A DNA stretch of 64,000 nt from Bacteroidota bacterium (GTDB taxonomy: Bacteria; Bacteroidota; Bacteroidia; B-17B0; Aurantibacillaceae). Positions within the stretch are counted from its first letter, which is position 1, and every line of letters starts with the position of its first letter. Where the stretch lies: positions 1 through 64,000 of the forward strand of contig JADJFB010000012.1 of the NCBI GenBank assembly GCA_016708845.1. The letters are read 5' to 3'. The position numbers were made by a program, and so were the translations under genes. Below, one piece after another: positions 9,184-18,536 of the stretch. A model generated the notes under the pieces. It worked only from the letters and a program-made list of their open reading frames with translations. It was not told the DNA's origin and searched no databases.

Positions 9184-11061
9184 ATGAAAAAACTATTCGC
9201 ACTCTATTTTTTAGCAGCTCAATTTTCCATTTTTGCTCAAACCATTAACGAAACATGGGTAAAAGAAAATTACACTAAAAAAGAATATACCATTACCATG
9301 CGTGATGGCGTCAAATTATTTACCACAGTATATGCTCCAAAAAATAATTCTGAAAAGCATCCTTTTTTAATAACGCGTACACCTTATTCTTGCGCCCCAT
9401 ACGGAGAAGATAAGTATCAACCTCGTTTATGGAATTTTCATTGGAGAGAATATTTAAAAGAAGGATACATTTTTGTATTTCAAGATGTGAGAGGAAGATG
9501 GATGAGTGAAGGGACATTTATGGATGTACGTCCATTCAATCCAAATAAAAAAACAAAAAAAGATATTGACGAAGCTAGCGACACTTACGATGCGGTTGAT
9601 TGGTTAGTAAAAAATATTCCAAATAATAATGGCAATGTTGGTGTATTTGGAACTTCCTATCCTGGTTTTTATTCAACCATGGCAGCTTTAAGCGGACATC
9701 CAGCAATAAAAGCGGTGAGTCCGCAAGCGCCAGTAACAGAATGGTTTAAAGGAGATGACTTTCATCACAACGGTGCGTTTATGTTGTGCGACGCTTTTAA
9801 TTTTTATTCTGGTTTTGGGCAACCGCGCCCTAAGCCAACAACAGTTGGTCCTAAAGAATTTGAACATTATACAAATGATATTTATAAATATTATTTGGAA
9901 GTAGGGGTATTAAAAAACTTTAGCAAATTAATGGGTGATAGTATTTTGTTTTGGAACGATTTAATGAATCATCCTAATTATGATGAGTGGTGGAAAGCGC
10001 GTGATGCGCGTGTTAGTTGCAAGAACGTTCAACCAGCAATGTTAACAGTTGGTGGTTTGTTTGATGCAGAAGATTGTTTTGGTGCATGGCGTTTGTATGA
10101 AGCAATTGAAAAACAAAGTCCTACAACCAATAATAAAATTGTGATGGGACCTTGGTTTCATGGAGGCTGGAGCAAAGGTGATGGGAGCTATTTAGGAAAT
10201 GTGCGTTTTGGAAGTAAGACTTCTAACTACTTTCAGAATAATATCGAAATTCCATTTTTTAATTATCATTTAAAAGGAAAAGGTAATATTGATAAACTAG
10301 CAGAGGCCTCTATCTTTTTTACTGGAGAGAATGCATGGAGAAGTTTATCAACTTGGCCGCCAAAAGAAATGACACCAACGCCTATTTATTTTAATGACAA
10401 CTCTTCTTTATCATTTAATAAATCTTCATCTCTAAATAGTTCTACTAATTACGTGAGCGATCCTTCAAAGCCTGTTCCATTTACCGAAGATGTATTAGAT
10501 GGAAGAACGCGAGAGTACATGACAGATGACCAACGTTTTGCAAGCAGAAGAACAGATGTGATTACCTTTAAAACGTCTGTTTTAGAAAATGATTTGACAC
10601 TAGCTGGAACTGTCATCGCCGATTTAAAAGTTGCTATCTCTACAACTGATGCGGATTTTGTAGTGAAAGTGATTGACGTGTTTCCTGATGGATTTGTGTA
10701 TGATACTTTAGTTTATACTTCTGATAAGGGTAACGACTATTTAATGGATGGTTACGAAATGCTGGTACGCGGTGAAATTATGCGCGGACGATATAGAAAC
10801 AGTTTTGAAAAACCTGAAGCCTTTGAACCAGATAAAATAACCACTGTAAAATTTGAATTACCAGATGTGGCACATACTTTCAAAAAAGGTCATCGTTTAA
10901 TGATACAAGTACAAAGTACGTGGTTCCCTTTAGCAGATAGAAATCCTCAGCAATTTGTAGATATTTACCATTGCGAGGATAAAGATTTTATTAAATCAGA
11001 AATTAAATTATTTCATGATGCGACGAATGCATCGAGTATTATTTTACCTGTGTTGAAGTAA
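9184..11061 (+). CDS. CocE/NonD family (S15-like) alpha/beta hydrolase, exported
   Basis: A 625-residue hydrolase of the CocE / X-prolyl dipeptidyl peptidase S15 family, with an N-terminal signal peptide (MKKLFALYFLAAQFSIFAQ) that sends it to the periplasm or outside. The nucleophile serine sits in GTSYPG near residue 157; candidate acid and base are the aspartate in GGLFDAEDCF (about 294) and the histidine in MGPWFHGGW (about 327). The N-terminal core has LFTTVYAPK and QDVRGRW, and the last third is the jelly-roll S15 C-terminal domain (FELPDVAHTFKKGHRLMIQV). Such enzymes cleave acyl-amino or ester bonds; the substrate is not predictable. It is a single-gene unit ending in a bidirectional terminator shared with hemL. 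Confidence 0.9.
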   Translation: MKKLFALYFLAAQFSIFAQTINETWVKENYTKKEYTITMRDGVKLFTTVYAPKNNSEKHPFLITRTPYSCAPYGEDKYQPRLWNFHWREYLKEGYIFVFQDVRGRWMSEGTFMDVRPFNPNKKTKKDIDEASDTYDAVDWLVKNIPNNNGNVGVFGTSYPGFYSTMAALSGHPAIKAVSPQAPVTEWFKGDDFHHNGAFMLCDAFNFYSGFGQPRPKPTTVGPKEFEHYTNDIYKYYLEVGVLKNFSKLMGDSILFWNDLMNHPNYDEWWKARDARVSCKNVQPAMLTVGGLFDAEDCFGAWRLYEAIEKQSPTTNNKIVMGPWFHGGWSKGDGSYLGNVRFGSKTSNYFQNNIEIPFFNYHLKGKGNIDKLAEASIFFTGENAWRSLSTWPPKEMTPTPIYFNDNSSLSFNKSSSLNSSTNYVSDPSKPVPFTEDVLDGRTREYMTDDQRFASRRTDVITFKTSVLENDLTLAGTVIADLKVAISTTDADFVVKVIDVFPDGFVYDTLVYTSDKGNDYLMDGYEMLVRGEIMRGRYRNSFEKPEAFEPDKITTVKFELPDVAHTFKKGHRLMIQVQSTWFPLADRNPQQFVDIYHCEDKDFIKSEIKLFHDATNASSIILPVLK

Positions 11062-11070
11062 ATTAATGAA

Positions 11071-11102
11071 AAAAAAGCCTCGTTATTAACGAGGCTTTTT
11101 TA
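11071..11102. terminator. Bidirectional rho-independent terminator
   Basis: AAAAGCCTCGTT / AACGAGGCTTTT stem with a three-base loop, A run on the left and T run on the right, lying between the convergent CocE-type hydrolase and hemL genes. Confidence 0.88.
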
Positions 11103-11116
11103 ATTCTAATACTTTA

Positions 11117-12394
11117 TTACAACTTCTCAAAAGCAATCTCAAATGCCTTAATGGTTTTCTCAATATCTTCTTGTGTGTGAGCTTCGCTCATAAAACCAAC
11201 TTCATAACCAGAAGGTCCAGAGTAAATATTGTTGTCTAATAAAGCATGATATAAAATTTTGAAATGTTTCATGCTATCTGCATCAATATCCTCGGCGCAT
11301 CTAATGGCTTTTTTGTCAGTAAATGCTAACCAAAAAATAGAACCAACACTAAAAACAGTAAAGTTGTGTTTAGTATTCTTTTTTAATCCAGCAATCAACA
11401 TTTGTGTTTTAGCTTCTAGGTCTTGATAGAAATTAGGTTTTAAGCATTCGGTTAATTGAGCAATACCTGCTGTCATAGCTACAGGATTTCCACTCAAAGT
11501 GCCAGCTTGATAAACGTTACCTTCTGGAGAAATAGATGACATGATTTCTTTACTAGCACCATAGGCGCCAACAGGGAAACCGCCACCAATAATTTTACCG
11601 TAAGTAATAATATCTGGTTTAATATCATAGTAACCAGCAGCACCACAAAAACCAACTCTAAATCCGCTGATCACTTCATCAAATAATAATAAAGTTTTAT
11701 TGGCAGTGCAGATGTCTCTTAAAAATTGTAAGTATTCTTTTTCTTGCAGCAACAAACCATTGTTCGCAGGAATCGGTTCAATGATGACACAAGCTATCTC
11801 ATCTTTAAATTGAGCAAAAGCTTGTTCAACCGCTTCTTTACTATTTAATGGAACCACAATCGTTTCTTTCACAAAACTTTCTGGTACACCCGCAGAAGAG
11901 GTTTCTCCAAAAGTCACTAATCCGGAACCAGCTTTTACTAATAACGAATCGGAATGTCCATGATAACAACCTTCAAATTTTAAAATTTTATTTCTTCCTG
12001 TAAACCCTCTTGCTAAACGAATAGCGCTCATCACCGCTTCAGTTCCGCTACTTACAAAACGAATTTTTTCGATGTAATGATTGTTAGTTATAATTAATTC
12101 GGCTAATTCATTTTCTAAGCGAGTAGGTGCACCAAAAGATGTTCCATTACGCATCGTTTTTTCTACTGCGTTTAATACGTTATCGTTGGCGTGCCCTAAA
12201 ATTAATGGTCCCCAACTAGCACAGTAATCAATATATTCTTTCCCGTCAGCATCCCACACATGTGAGCCTTTCCCTTTATCAATAAATATAGGAGTTCCTC
12301 CTACGCTTCTAAATGCACGTACGGGAGAATTTACACCGCCTGGAAAAAAAGCTTTTGCTTTTTCAAATAATTGAGCTGATACTTGATTGTTCAT
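11117..12394 (-). CDS. hemL: Glutamate-1-semialdehyde 2,1-aminomutase
   Basis: A 425-residue PLP enzyme that converts glutamate-1-semialdehyde to 5-aminolevulinate in the C5 route of haem synthesis. The sequence runs the full family length with the diagnostic FPGGVNSPVRAFRSVGGTP at the start, SSGTEAVMSAIRLARG near residue 115, the CYHGHSDSLLVKAGSG block, LLFDEVISGFR, and ITYGKIIGGGFPVGAYG, whose lysine (about residue 263) binds PLP. The C-terminal region has GNPVAMTAG. It is monocistronic, with a perfect TATCTTTG -7 element 18 bases upstream of the start on its strand. No other haem genes are in the window. Confidence 0.96.
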   Translation of the reverse strand: MNNQVSAQLFEKAKAFFPGGVNSPVRAFRSVGGTPIFIDKGKGSHVWDADGKEYIDYCASWGPLILGHANDNVLNAVEKTMRNGTSFGAPTRLENELAELIITNNHYIEKIRFVSSGTEAVMSAIRLARGFTGRNKILKFEGCYHGHSDSLLVKAGSGLVTFGETSSAGVPESFVKETIVVPLNSKEAVEQAFAQFKDEIACVIIEPIPANNGLLLQEKEYLQFLRDICTANKTLLLFDEVISGFRVGFCGAAGYYDIKPDIITYGKIIGGGFPVGAYGASKEIMSSISPEGNVYQAGTLSGNPVAMTAGIAQLTECLKPNFYQDLEAKTQMLIAGLKKNTKHNFTVFSVGSIFWLAFTDKKAIRCAEDIDADSMKHFKILYHALLDNNIYSGPSGYEVGFMSEAHTQEDIEKTIKAFEIAFEKL

Positions 12395-12411
12395 TTCTGG
12401 AAATTTTGTAG

Positions 12412-12419
12412 CAAAGATA
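12412..12419 (-). promoter_or_regulatory. Bacteroidota -7 promoter element of hemL
   Basis: On the minus strand TATCTTTG matches TAnnTTTG exactly, 18 bases upstream of the hemL ATG. A -33 TTG at the usual 19-21 base distance is not evident. Confidence 0.5.
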
Positions 12420-12454
12420 AAGGTTTGATGGATATATTTTAATTTCTTTCCAAT

Positions 12455-12487
12455 AAAAAAAGGCTACCCGTTTGGATAGCCTTTTTA
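12455..12487 (-). terminator. Rho-independent terminator
   Basis: AAAAAGGCTATCC / GGGTAGCCTTTTT type stem-loop read on the minus strand, with a T run, located just after the stop codon of the GEVED/T9SS protein gene. Confidence 0.85.
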
Positions 12488-12505
12488 AGATAGTTATAGA
12501 ACTAA

Positions 12506-15500
12506 TTAGTGTTTAACAATTTTACCAATTTTAATGGCTTTGTTATTATTAATTACTTTATAAACATACATACCATCTGTTAATTTAGAAGTATTGATAG
12601 TTGTAGTTTCGTTAGTTAATGTTTCTTTAACTACTAGTTTTCCAAGAGCATCATAAACTTCAATTGAAGTGTTACCAGCTAATTCAGAAGAGATAGCAAT
12701 ATTTAAGATGCCATTTGTTGGATTAGGATATATGTTGATTCCGTTTGATACAGAAGCAAGTGTATTAATACCTGTACAAGTTTGAACATCAACAAAAACA
12801 GTAGTTGTTGCTTCACAATTTCCATCATTTACAGTTAAAGTATATGTTGTTCCAACCGTTGGAGTAACAGAAGTTGTCATGGTGTTAGCACCATCAGACC
12901 AAGTGTATGAAGTAGCAGCTGTAGAAGCTGTTAATACAGCGCTTTCTCCTAAGTTAGCACATACTAATGTGTTTGATGCCGTAGCAGAAACTGTTGGTAA
13001 ATTATTTACACGTACAGAAACTGTTGCTGTATTTGAACAACCTGATGCTTCACCAGTTACAGTGTAAACAGAAGCAGAACTAGGCGTTACTATTTGCGTA
13101 GAAGAAGTTCCTGCAGCAGTCCAAGTATAGTTAGTTGCACCACCAGCAGTTAAAGTTGCAGATGAACCAGCACAAATAGAAGCGCTAGATGTAGAAGCAT
13201 TAACGGACGGAGTATTAGCTACTACAGTTGTTGAGTTTGACATACAACCAAATAAAGAATACATTACTGTATTTGTTCCAACAGATGAAGGAGAAAAAGA
13301 TGTTATAGCAGTAGTTGATGTATTAACTGTAAACACACCATACGGCGATGCAGGAGTTAAAGATGAGCTAGATGCAGGTAAACAATAGTTTGCGGCTAAA
13401 CCGGTAAACGACATATTTAATGGCGCTCCCATATCCATTACTAAAACTCTCGTAGAAGATCCTGCTAAAGCTGGGGTATCATAAGAATCTAATTGAATAT
13501 AATAGGTTGCACCAGGAGTTAAACAAGCTGCTCTCACAAAAGAAGAAAACTGAACGCCAGAATGACTAACGTAAGCACTATCATCATCGTTAGCTGCTAT
13601 TAAAGTAGCTGTTGATGCAGATAATAAATCTGAACACGTTGCTGCTTTCCAAATTGCTACTTGTGTATCAAAATCAGGAGCTTGTACTGTAACATAACCC
13701 GATGCTGGTGCTACAAACGTAAACCATAATGTATTAGCTAAAGTTAATTGACCCCATCCTGTATTCGAAGTATAACCTGTGTTTGGAGGAGAAACTTCTC
13801 CTGTTTGAGTAGTTGCGCCAACTGGAGAGTAAGAAGTAGTTGAAACTCCTAAAGTTAAAGGAATAGCAGAACAAACATTATCTCCAGGGAAATTTACAAA
13901 TACCTGCCAAGGCGAATTTGTAGTATCGTTTACGCATCCAGGATTTGATGCGATAGCTAAAACAAATATAGTTCCTTGAGAACTAAATGTAATATTTGAA
14001 GGATTAGTTGTTGCTGATGTAACAGCAGTCCATGGCCCTGTTGCAGTAGTTCCTTGATACCATTGAATATTTCCTGCTAAGCTAGTTACAGAAAATGATC
14101 CAGGTGTTCCAATATTTAAGGTTGATTGACCAACTATTGAACCAATTGCAGGAGTTAAAGTACATGCTGGAGCTGGTTCAATATTAATTGAATAATCTTC
14201 ATATGATCCCCAAGTTCCGCTATAACAAGGCGTTGGAGGCCCTACGTCAAGCCCGCCAATTCTTAAACGGTGAACTCCTAACGGAGCGGCTAAAGCTAAG
14301 TTGAAAGATGCGGCTAATGTTGTTGGATTTGTTGCTAAAGATGCACCAGAATAAACCTCTTCACCAACATCATTAAAGTCTAAATCGTCATTAAAGTCAA
14401 TCCAAACTTTTGTATCGTAAGTATATCCTGTTGCATAAGTAATATTTACAGGAACAGTAGTTCCTTGAAATACAGTTGCTGTTTGAACTGAATAATTACC
14501 ATAATTACCAACTTCTGCCGTTGTTGTATTATTGATTCCTGTTGGAATTGTAACATTTGTAATACCGCTTCCATCAACACTTGAAGGTGCTGGTGTACAG
14601 TAGTTAATGCTAGCGGTTGATAAAACCCAAGCACTGTTAGTTCCGCCACAGTTTGCTCTAACATATACGGAGTATGTATTTCCAACAGTTAAACCTGTTG
14701 CAGTATATGATGTTACAGATGTTGTAGCTGTTGGTACAGTTGTTCCTGTAGGATTTGATCCAACAAAAACATCCCATGCAGTTTCAGCACCACCAGCTGT
14801 CCAAGTGAATGTAGCAGAAGTAGAAGTAATACCAGTATTGTTATAAGCAGTAGGTGCTATACAAGAAGGAGCAACTTCTACTTTTAAATCATCAAAAGTT
14901 AAATACCAAGGAGTGCCATTACCAATTGCTTTTACAGCGCTATAATATAGGCCAGTTGTACTAACACTAAAAGTCCCAAGTAAGTTGTTGTACGTTGTGT
15001 TTGTTAAAGTGCCAGTTGCGGCAGCAATACTAGTTAAACCTGTAGTTGATTGCGCAGCACCATACAATAATCTAAATTCACTCCATCCGTTAGCTCCATC
15101 AGTAATGTAGTCTGCAGAAGCTTGGTAATTTACACCTGCAGTTAATTGAATGCCATTAGTGTAGAAATAATCACCTGTTGCTGCAGTACTCCATCTAAAT
15201 GAGCCAAACTTTGTTCCTGATTTTGGTAATCGATTATAAGTTGGAGCAACTGGAGTTGCAGTATATGTTAAACAAATTGTTCCTGGACTAGTTGCCATCC
15301 AAGAGCAGTTAGGTAATTGATTGTTTTGAGTAATACCTTCAAATCCTTCGAAATAAGGAACAGTATTAGTTGTTGTGCCTGCAACCATTACTTGAATTGG
15401 TGCCGAAGCAGCGGTAAAAGAACCACAAGTTAAAACATTTTGAAAATAAATATCAGCAGTAATAGTTTGAGTTGTTGTTGCTAAACTAGCAGTTGGAACA

Positions 15501-16717
15501 ATTGCTGTATAGCCAGTGCCTGTTGGTGAAGATTGCCATTGGTATGTTAAACCAGGAATACTTGACGCACCTGTTAAACTTAAATTTATTGGTTGATTAG
15601 GGCACACCATAGTAGAAGTAGCTGCAGTAATTCCAGCGTTAGGAGTTGTTCCAAAATTAACAGTAATAGTTGATGATGTAGCTACGTTAGTTCCACAAGC
15701 TACAGCACATTGATAATAAGTAGTTGCTGTTACAGATTGTGTAGTTGCAGTGGTTGTTGCAGTTGGAATTGGATTCCAAGAAATACCATCTGGAGAAGAT
15801 AGCCATTGGTAAGATAAACCAGTAACACCAGTTGTAGAACCAGTTAAATTTAAAGTTACGTTTGAAGCAGCACATAATACAGTGCTAGTTGATGTAGCGT
15901 TACCCGCAGTTGGAGTTCCAGAACAAGGCAATGGAGGAGCCCAAGAATACATTAAACCATTAACTGGCATGCCTGGAGTAGTTCCAGTAGTGCTAAATGT
16001 TTGAACAGATCCGTTTCCAGTTCCAGCAGTTGAAGCTGTAAAAGAAACAGCTGCCCCATTTAATCTATTGTTATAATCCGCATTTGTAGCACCTCTCAAT
16101 CCAATTTGGCGAGTATTATTAATATTAGTTGAACCTAATACATAACCATTAGAACCGTAAACAACACTTACTTTATTCGTAGTTTCTTCTAAACGAATTT
16201 GGAAGTTTAATCCATAAATATTAGTTGTACTTGTGCTGTATGAAGGTCTCCAATTACTATATTGAATAACAACTTCTCTGTTTGGAGTAGAACCAACTAC
16301 TTCATATCTAATTTCTCCTGTTAAAGAAGCTGTTCCAGCGCTAAACATGGAGTTTAAATCTCCACCCCAAGCAGCAATTGAACCTGCAAATAATCCTGCA
16401 CCACTAATTGGTGTAGTATTAGTTACACCTGGTGCCGTAGCACCAAAAGTAATAAAACCATTTGAACTGATGTTACATCCAGTGTATCCTATACCATTAT
16501 ATGTGAAGGTAAAAGGAAAAGACGCTGCTGGTAAGTTAAAAACCGCATCATCAATAGTTCCGGCAGCATTGGTTCCTGTTGCTACTGCAATAACACTTCC
16601 GCCAGTAATAGCGGAGTAAGCTCCTGTACTTTGCGTAAAAGTATAAGCAGAAACTTGAGCCGTACTCATATAACACGAAGCTAAAAGAGTAAAAGCTGAT
16701 AGTAATAATTTTTTCAT
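12506..16717 (-). CDS. Giant secreted multidomain protein (Ig-like, FN3, GEVED, T9SS sorting domain)
   Basis: A 1403-residue exported protein. A signal peptide (MKKLLLSAFTLLASCYMSTAQ) precedes an N-terminal beta domain of about 220 residues. Two Ig-like repeats follow with matching LSYQW / LTYQW cores (about 270-440), then a MAM-like region. A fibronectin III domain starts CIAPTAYNN, and a GEVED domain is recognised by WIDFNDDLDFNDVGEEVYSG. Further Ig-like repeats ending YTWSDG-type motifs lead to a type A T9SS sorting domain (IYPNPTNGILNI ... GMYVYKV ... IGKIVKH). Sequence is Thr/Ser/Ala-rich and low in Lys, as usual for such proteins. No catalytic domain is visible, so an adhesin or structural surface role is the best inference. 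It has its own promoter and terminator. Confidence 0.88.
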   Translation of the reverse strand: MKKLLLSAFTLLASCYMSTAQVSAYTFTQSTGAYSAITGGSVIAVATGTNAAGTIDDAVFNLPAASFPFTFTYNGIGYTGCNISSNGFITFGATAPGVTNTTPISGAGLFAGSIAAWGGDLNSMFSAGTASLTGEIRYEVVGSTPNREVVIQYSNWRPSYSTSTTNIYGLNFQIRLEETTNKVSVVYGSNGYVLGSTNINNTRQIGLRGATNADYNNRLNGAAVSFTASTAGTGNGSVQTFSTTGTTPGMPVNGLMYSWAPPLPCSGTPTAGNATSTSTVLCAASNVTLNLTGSTTGVTGLSYQWLSSPDGISWNPIPTATTTATTQSVTATTYYQCAVACGTNVATSSTITVNFGTTPNAGITAATSTMVCPNQPINLSLTGASSIPGLTYQWQSSPTGTGYTAIVPTASLATTTQTITADIYFQNVLTCGSFTAASAPIQVMVAGTTTNTVPYFEGFEGITQNNQLPNCSWMATSPGTICLTYTATPVAPTYNRLPKSGTKFGSFRWSTAATGDYFYTNGIQLTAGVNYQASADYITDGANGWSEFRLLYGAAQSTTGLTSIAAATGTLTNTTYNNLLGTFSVSTTGLYYSAVKAIGNGTPWYLTFDDLKVEVAPSCIAPTAYNNTGITSTSATFTWTAGGAETAWDVFVGSNPTGTTVPTATTSVTSYTATGLTVGNTYSVYVRANCGGTNSAWVLSTASINYCTPAPSSVDGSGITNVTIPTGINNTTTAEVGNYGNYSVQTATVFQGTTVPVNITYATGYTYDTKVWIDFNDDLDFNDVGEEVYSGASLATNPTTLAASFNLALAAPLGVHRLRIGGLDVGPPTPCYSGTWGSYEDYSINIEPAPACTLTPAIGSIVGQSTLNIGTPGSFSVTSLAGNIQWYQGTTATGPWTAVTSATTNPSNITFSSQGTIFVLAIASNPGCVNDTTNSPWQVFVNFPGDNVCSAIPLTLGVSTTSYSPVGATTQTGEVSPPNTGYTSNTGWGQLTLANTLWFTFVAPASGYVTVQAPDFDTQVAIWKAATCSDLLSASTATLIAANDDDSAYVSHSGVQFSSFVRAACLTPGATYYIQLDSYDTPALAGSSTRVLVMDMGAPLNMSFTGLAANYCLPASSSSLTPASPYGVFTVNTSTTAITSFSPSSVGTNTVMYSLFGCMSNSTTVVANTPSVNASTSSASICAGSSATLTAGGATNYTWTAAGTSSTQIVTPSSASVYTVTGEASGCSNTATVSVRVNNLPTVSATASNTLVCANLGESAVLTASTAATSYTWSDGANTMTTSVTPTVGTTYTLTVNDGNCEATTTVFVDVQTCTGINTLASVSNGINIYPNPTNGILNIAISSELAGNTSIEVYDALGKLVVKETLTNETTTINTSKLTDGMYVYKVINNNKAIKIGKIVKH

Positions 16718-16741
16718 TTTATATAAATTTTAATAAGTCCG

Positions 16742-16749
16742 CAAAGTTA
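16742..16749 (-). promoter_or_regulatory. Bacteroidota -7 promoter element of the GEVED/T9SS gene
   Basis: TAACTTTG on the minus strand, an exact TAnnTTTG match 25 bases before the ATG at 16717, which fits a short leader. Confidence 0.5.
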
Positions 16750-16899
16750 AACAATAAAAAACCCTTCTAGTTTAGTTTCTACAGAAAAAATACTGATTAT
16801 TGTTAACAAATCACATCATTTAACAGTCTAAATTTTTAGTTTTTGTTAATTATATGTTATTTCATAATTATTAAAACAATAAGTTAATTTGAATCAAAT

Positions 16900-17256
16900 A
16901 TGTTTTTAGAAGAAATCAGAGAGTATTGTTTGTTAAAAAAAGGAGTAGAAGAGGGGTTCCCTTTTGGTGGAGATACTTTAGTATTTAAAGTAATGGGAAA
17001 ACTATTTTTGTTAACTGGAATTGATTCGCAGCCAGTTCAATTTAATGCGAAATGCGATCCTGAAAAAGCGATTGAATTAAGAGAGAAATTCTCTTGCGTT
17101 TTACCTGGATATCACATGAATAAACAGCATTGGAATACTATTATTTGTGATGGATCTGCAAACAGAAAACAAATTCAAGAATGGATAGATGATAGTTACA
17201 ATTTAGTAGTGAGTAGTTTAACTAAAAAGTTAAAAACAGAATTAGAGAATTTGTAA
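16900..17256 (+). CDS. MmcQ/YjbR family protein
   Basis: A 118-residue protein of the MmcQ/YjbR fold (double-wing, CyaY-like), a family with DNA-binding members but no firmly established function. Family features are the early EYCLLKKGVEEGFPFGGDT, VFKVMGKLFLL, the FNAKCDPEKAIELRE segment, and the late PGYHMNKQHWNTI motif. Length is exactly that of the family. It is preceded by an AT-rich spacer of about 180 bases separating it from the divergent surface-protein gene and converges with the SpoIID-like gene across a palindrome. Confidence 0.88.
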   Translation: MFLEEIREYCLLKKGVEEGFPFGGDTLVFKVMGKLFLLTGIDSQPVQFNAKCDPEKAIELREKFSCVLPGYHMNKQHWNTIICDGSANRKQIQEWIDDSYNLVVSSLTKKLKTELENL

Positions 17257-17265
17257 TATTGTCAG

Positions 17266-17293
17266 CTGAGCGTCCCGATAGCTATCGGGAGAA
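17266..17293. repeat. Palindromic REP-like element between convergent genes
   Basis: Perfect 16-base palindrome CCCGATAGCTATCGGG flanked by AGCGT and AGAAGCT, so the stem can extend to AGC/GCT on both sides. It sits in the gap of 38 bases between two convergent genes and could act as a terminator-like hairpin, but there is no T run. A second palindrome of similar design lies at 28803-28818. Confidence 0.6.
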
Positions 17294-17294
17294 G

Positions 17295-18536
17295 CTATTC
17301 ATCCTTAAAGAAATTCAGCTTATGTAAATCAATCAACTGAGTTTTTTGATAATAAAAATTAATAACCTCAGGGCATTTATAACCTAATTTTGCCATACGC
17401 ATAGCGCCTTCTTGGCACATCCCAACTCCATGTCCAAACCCTCGTCCTTTTAAAATAACAGTATCGCCAACAGCTACTACACTAAAAAAGGTTGATTTTA
17501 ATTGTAAATCTGTTCTTACGTTTTTTAATGGAACTCTTACATTGTTTGCTTCTAAAAAGGGCTTTCTACTATCTTGTTTAAAAGTGAGTGCTAACCATCT
17601 CGCATTAGAATCTTGAATGGGGTAATTGTGTTTTAATTTTAAATACGACAACCAATCTTCTTTTGCCATTTTGCGTTCCCATTTTGCATTAGGCATTTTT
17701 GTGCTAAAAGTATCATTCACACTTCTTAAATACGATAATTTGCTTCCCCAAACATCTTCCGAGTTGGCTGTTTGTCCACCACTATTACTATGAAAAGCGG
17801 CATCAATCAAATTCAAATTATCATCTACTACAACTTTACCTTTCGTATCAGTCACTGCTTTCATAATATCTAACTCCGTTGTTTTGCCAAAGTATGCTTG
17901 GCAGTGTGTATGATCACATAAGTTAAAACCTTCAGGCGCATGTTTTTGTAAATGAGATAAAGCAAATGTTCTTGCTAAAATGGCTTGTACTTTATAAAAT
18001 TCCTGAAACGATCTTCTTCCAGATTCTGCCTGAACAACACCGGCAATGTAATTATCTAATGATATTTCGTTTAAACATTTTAAGTCGCCCAATTCTGTTG
18101 TTACATATAAATTATCTTCATAAAAACGAGGTTTTCTGTCTGGAGAAATTAATTTCATGCGGAAAGATTTTACAAAATCAGGACTTGAAATTTTCACACG
18201 TTTGTATTTTCCAATCACATTTTCAAATGTTTTTACTTCAACCGAATCATTTACATAAGTAAGTTTAATTAGTGGTGATTGTTTAGTTGTTGCAACTTCA
18301 ACGCCATTGGCCCAAATACTGTAATCGCCTGCTTCTGCGCTAAATGTAAATGATTGTACTTTTATTTGAGAGAAAATTTTAATGTTTACAGTTTCGTCAA
18401 CCGCATATTTTTTTGAAACGTTAACCACTGCATTTTTTGTCACACTTGAATAGGATGATTTTACAGGCATATCCATTACATGCCATGAGGCAAATAAAAA
18501 CAATACACTTATGATGATGATATTATTTTTTAGCAT
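17295..18536 (-). CDS. SpoIID/LytB domain protein
   Basis: A 413-residue exported protein with an N-terminal hydrophobic signal (NNIIIISVLFLFASW) and a SpoIID/LytB domain in the C-terminal two thirds. In spore formers SpoIID cleaves denuded glycan strands; here, in a non-sporulating phylum, a peptidoglycan-processing role is only inferred. Typical motifs are NYIAGVVQAESG, the acidic residue expected in this stretch being the glutamate, then FYKVQAILARTFAL, CDHTHCQAYFG, AAFHSNSGGQTANSEDVWG and GRGFGHGVGMCQEGA. It overlaps the start of lpxB's downstream end by 14 bases, so it is translated in the same minus-strand operon as surE and lpxB. Confidence 0.88.
   Translation of the reverse strand: MLKNNIIIISVLFLFASWHVMDMPVKSSYSSVTKNAVVNVSKKYAVDETVNIKIFSQIKVQSFTFSAEAGDYSIWANGVEVATTKQSPLIKLTYVNDSVEVKTFENVIGKYKRVKISSPDFVKSFRMKLISPDRKPRFYEDNLYVTTELGDLKCLNEISLDNYIAGVVQAESGRRSFQEFYKVQAILARTFALSHLQKHAPEGFNLCDHTHCQAYFGKTTELDIMKAVTDTKGKVVVDDNLNLIDAAFHSNSGGQTANSEDVWGSKLSYLRSVNDTFSTKMPNAKWERKMAKEDWLSYLKLKHNYPIQDSNARWLALTFKQDSRKPFLEANNVRVPLKNVRTDLQLKSTFFSVVAVGDTVILKGRGFGHGVGMCQEGAMRMAKLGYKCPEVINFYYQKTQLIDLHKLNFFKDE

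Noticed and set aside
12506..16717. Several open frames on the plus strand (for example 12879-13067, 14607-14846, 16347-16619) inside the GEVED/T9SS gene
   Set aside because: They are antisense shadows of a Thr/Ser/Ala-rich repetitive protein; no start signals, no recognisable domains.
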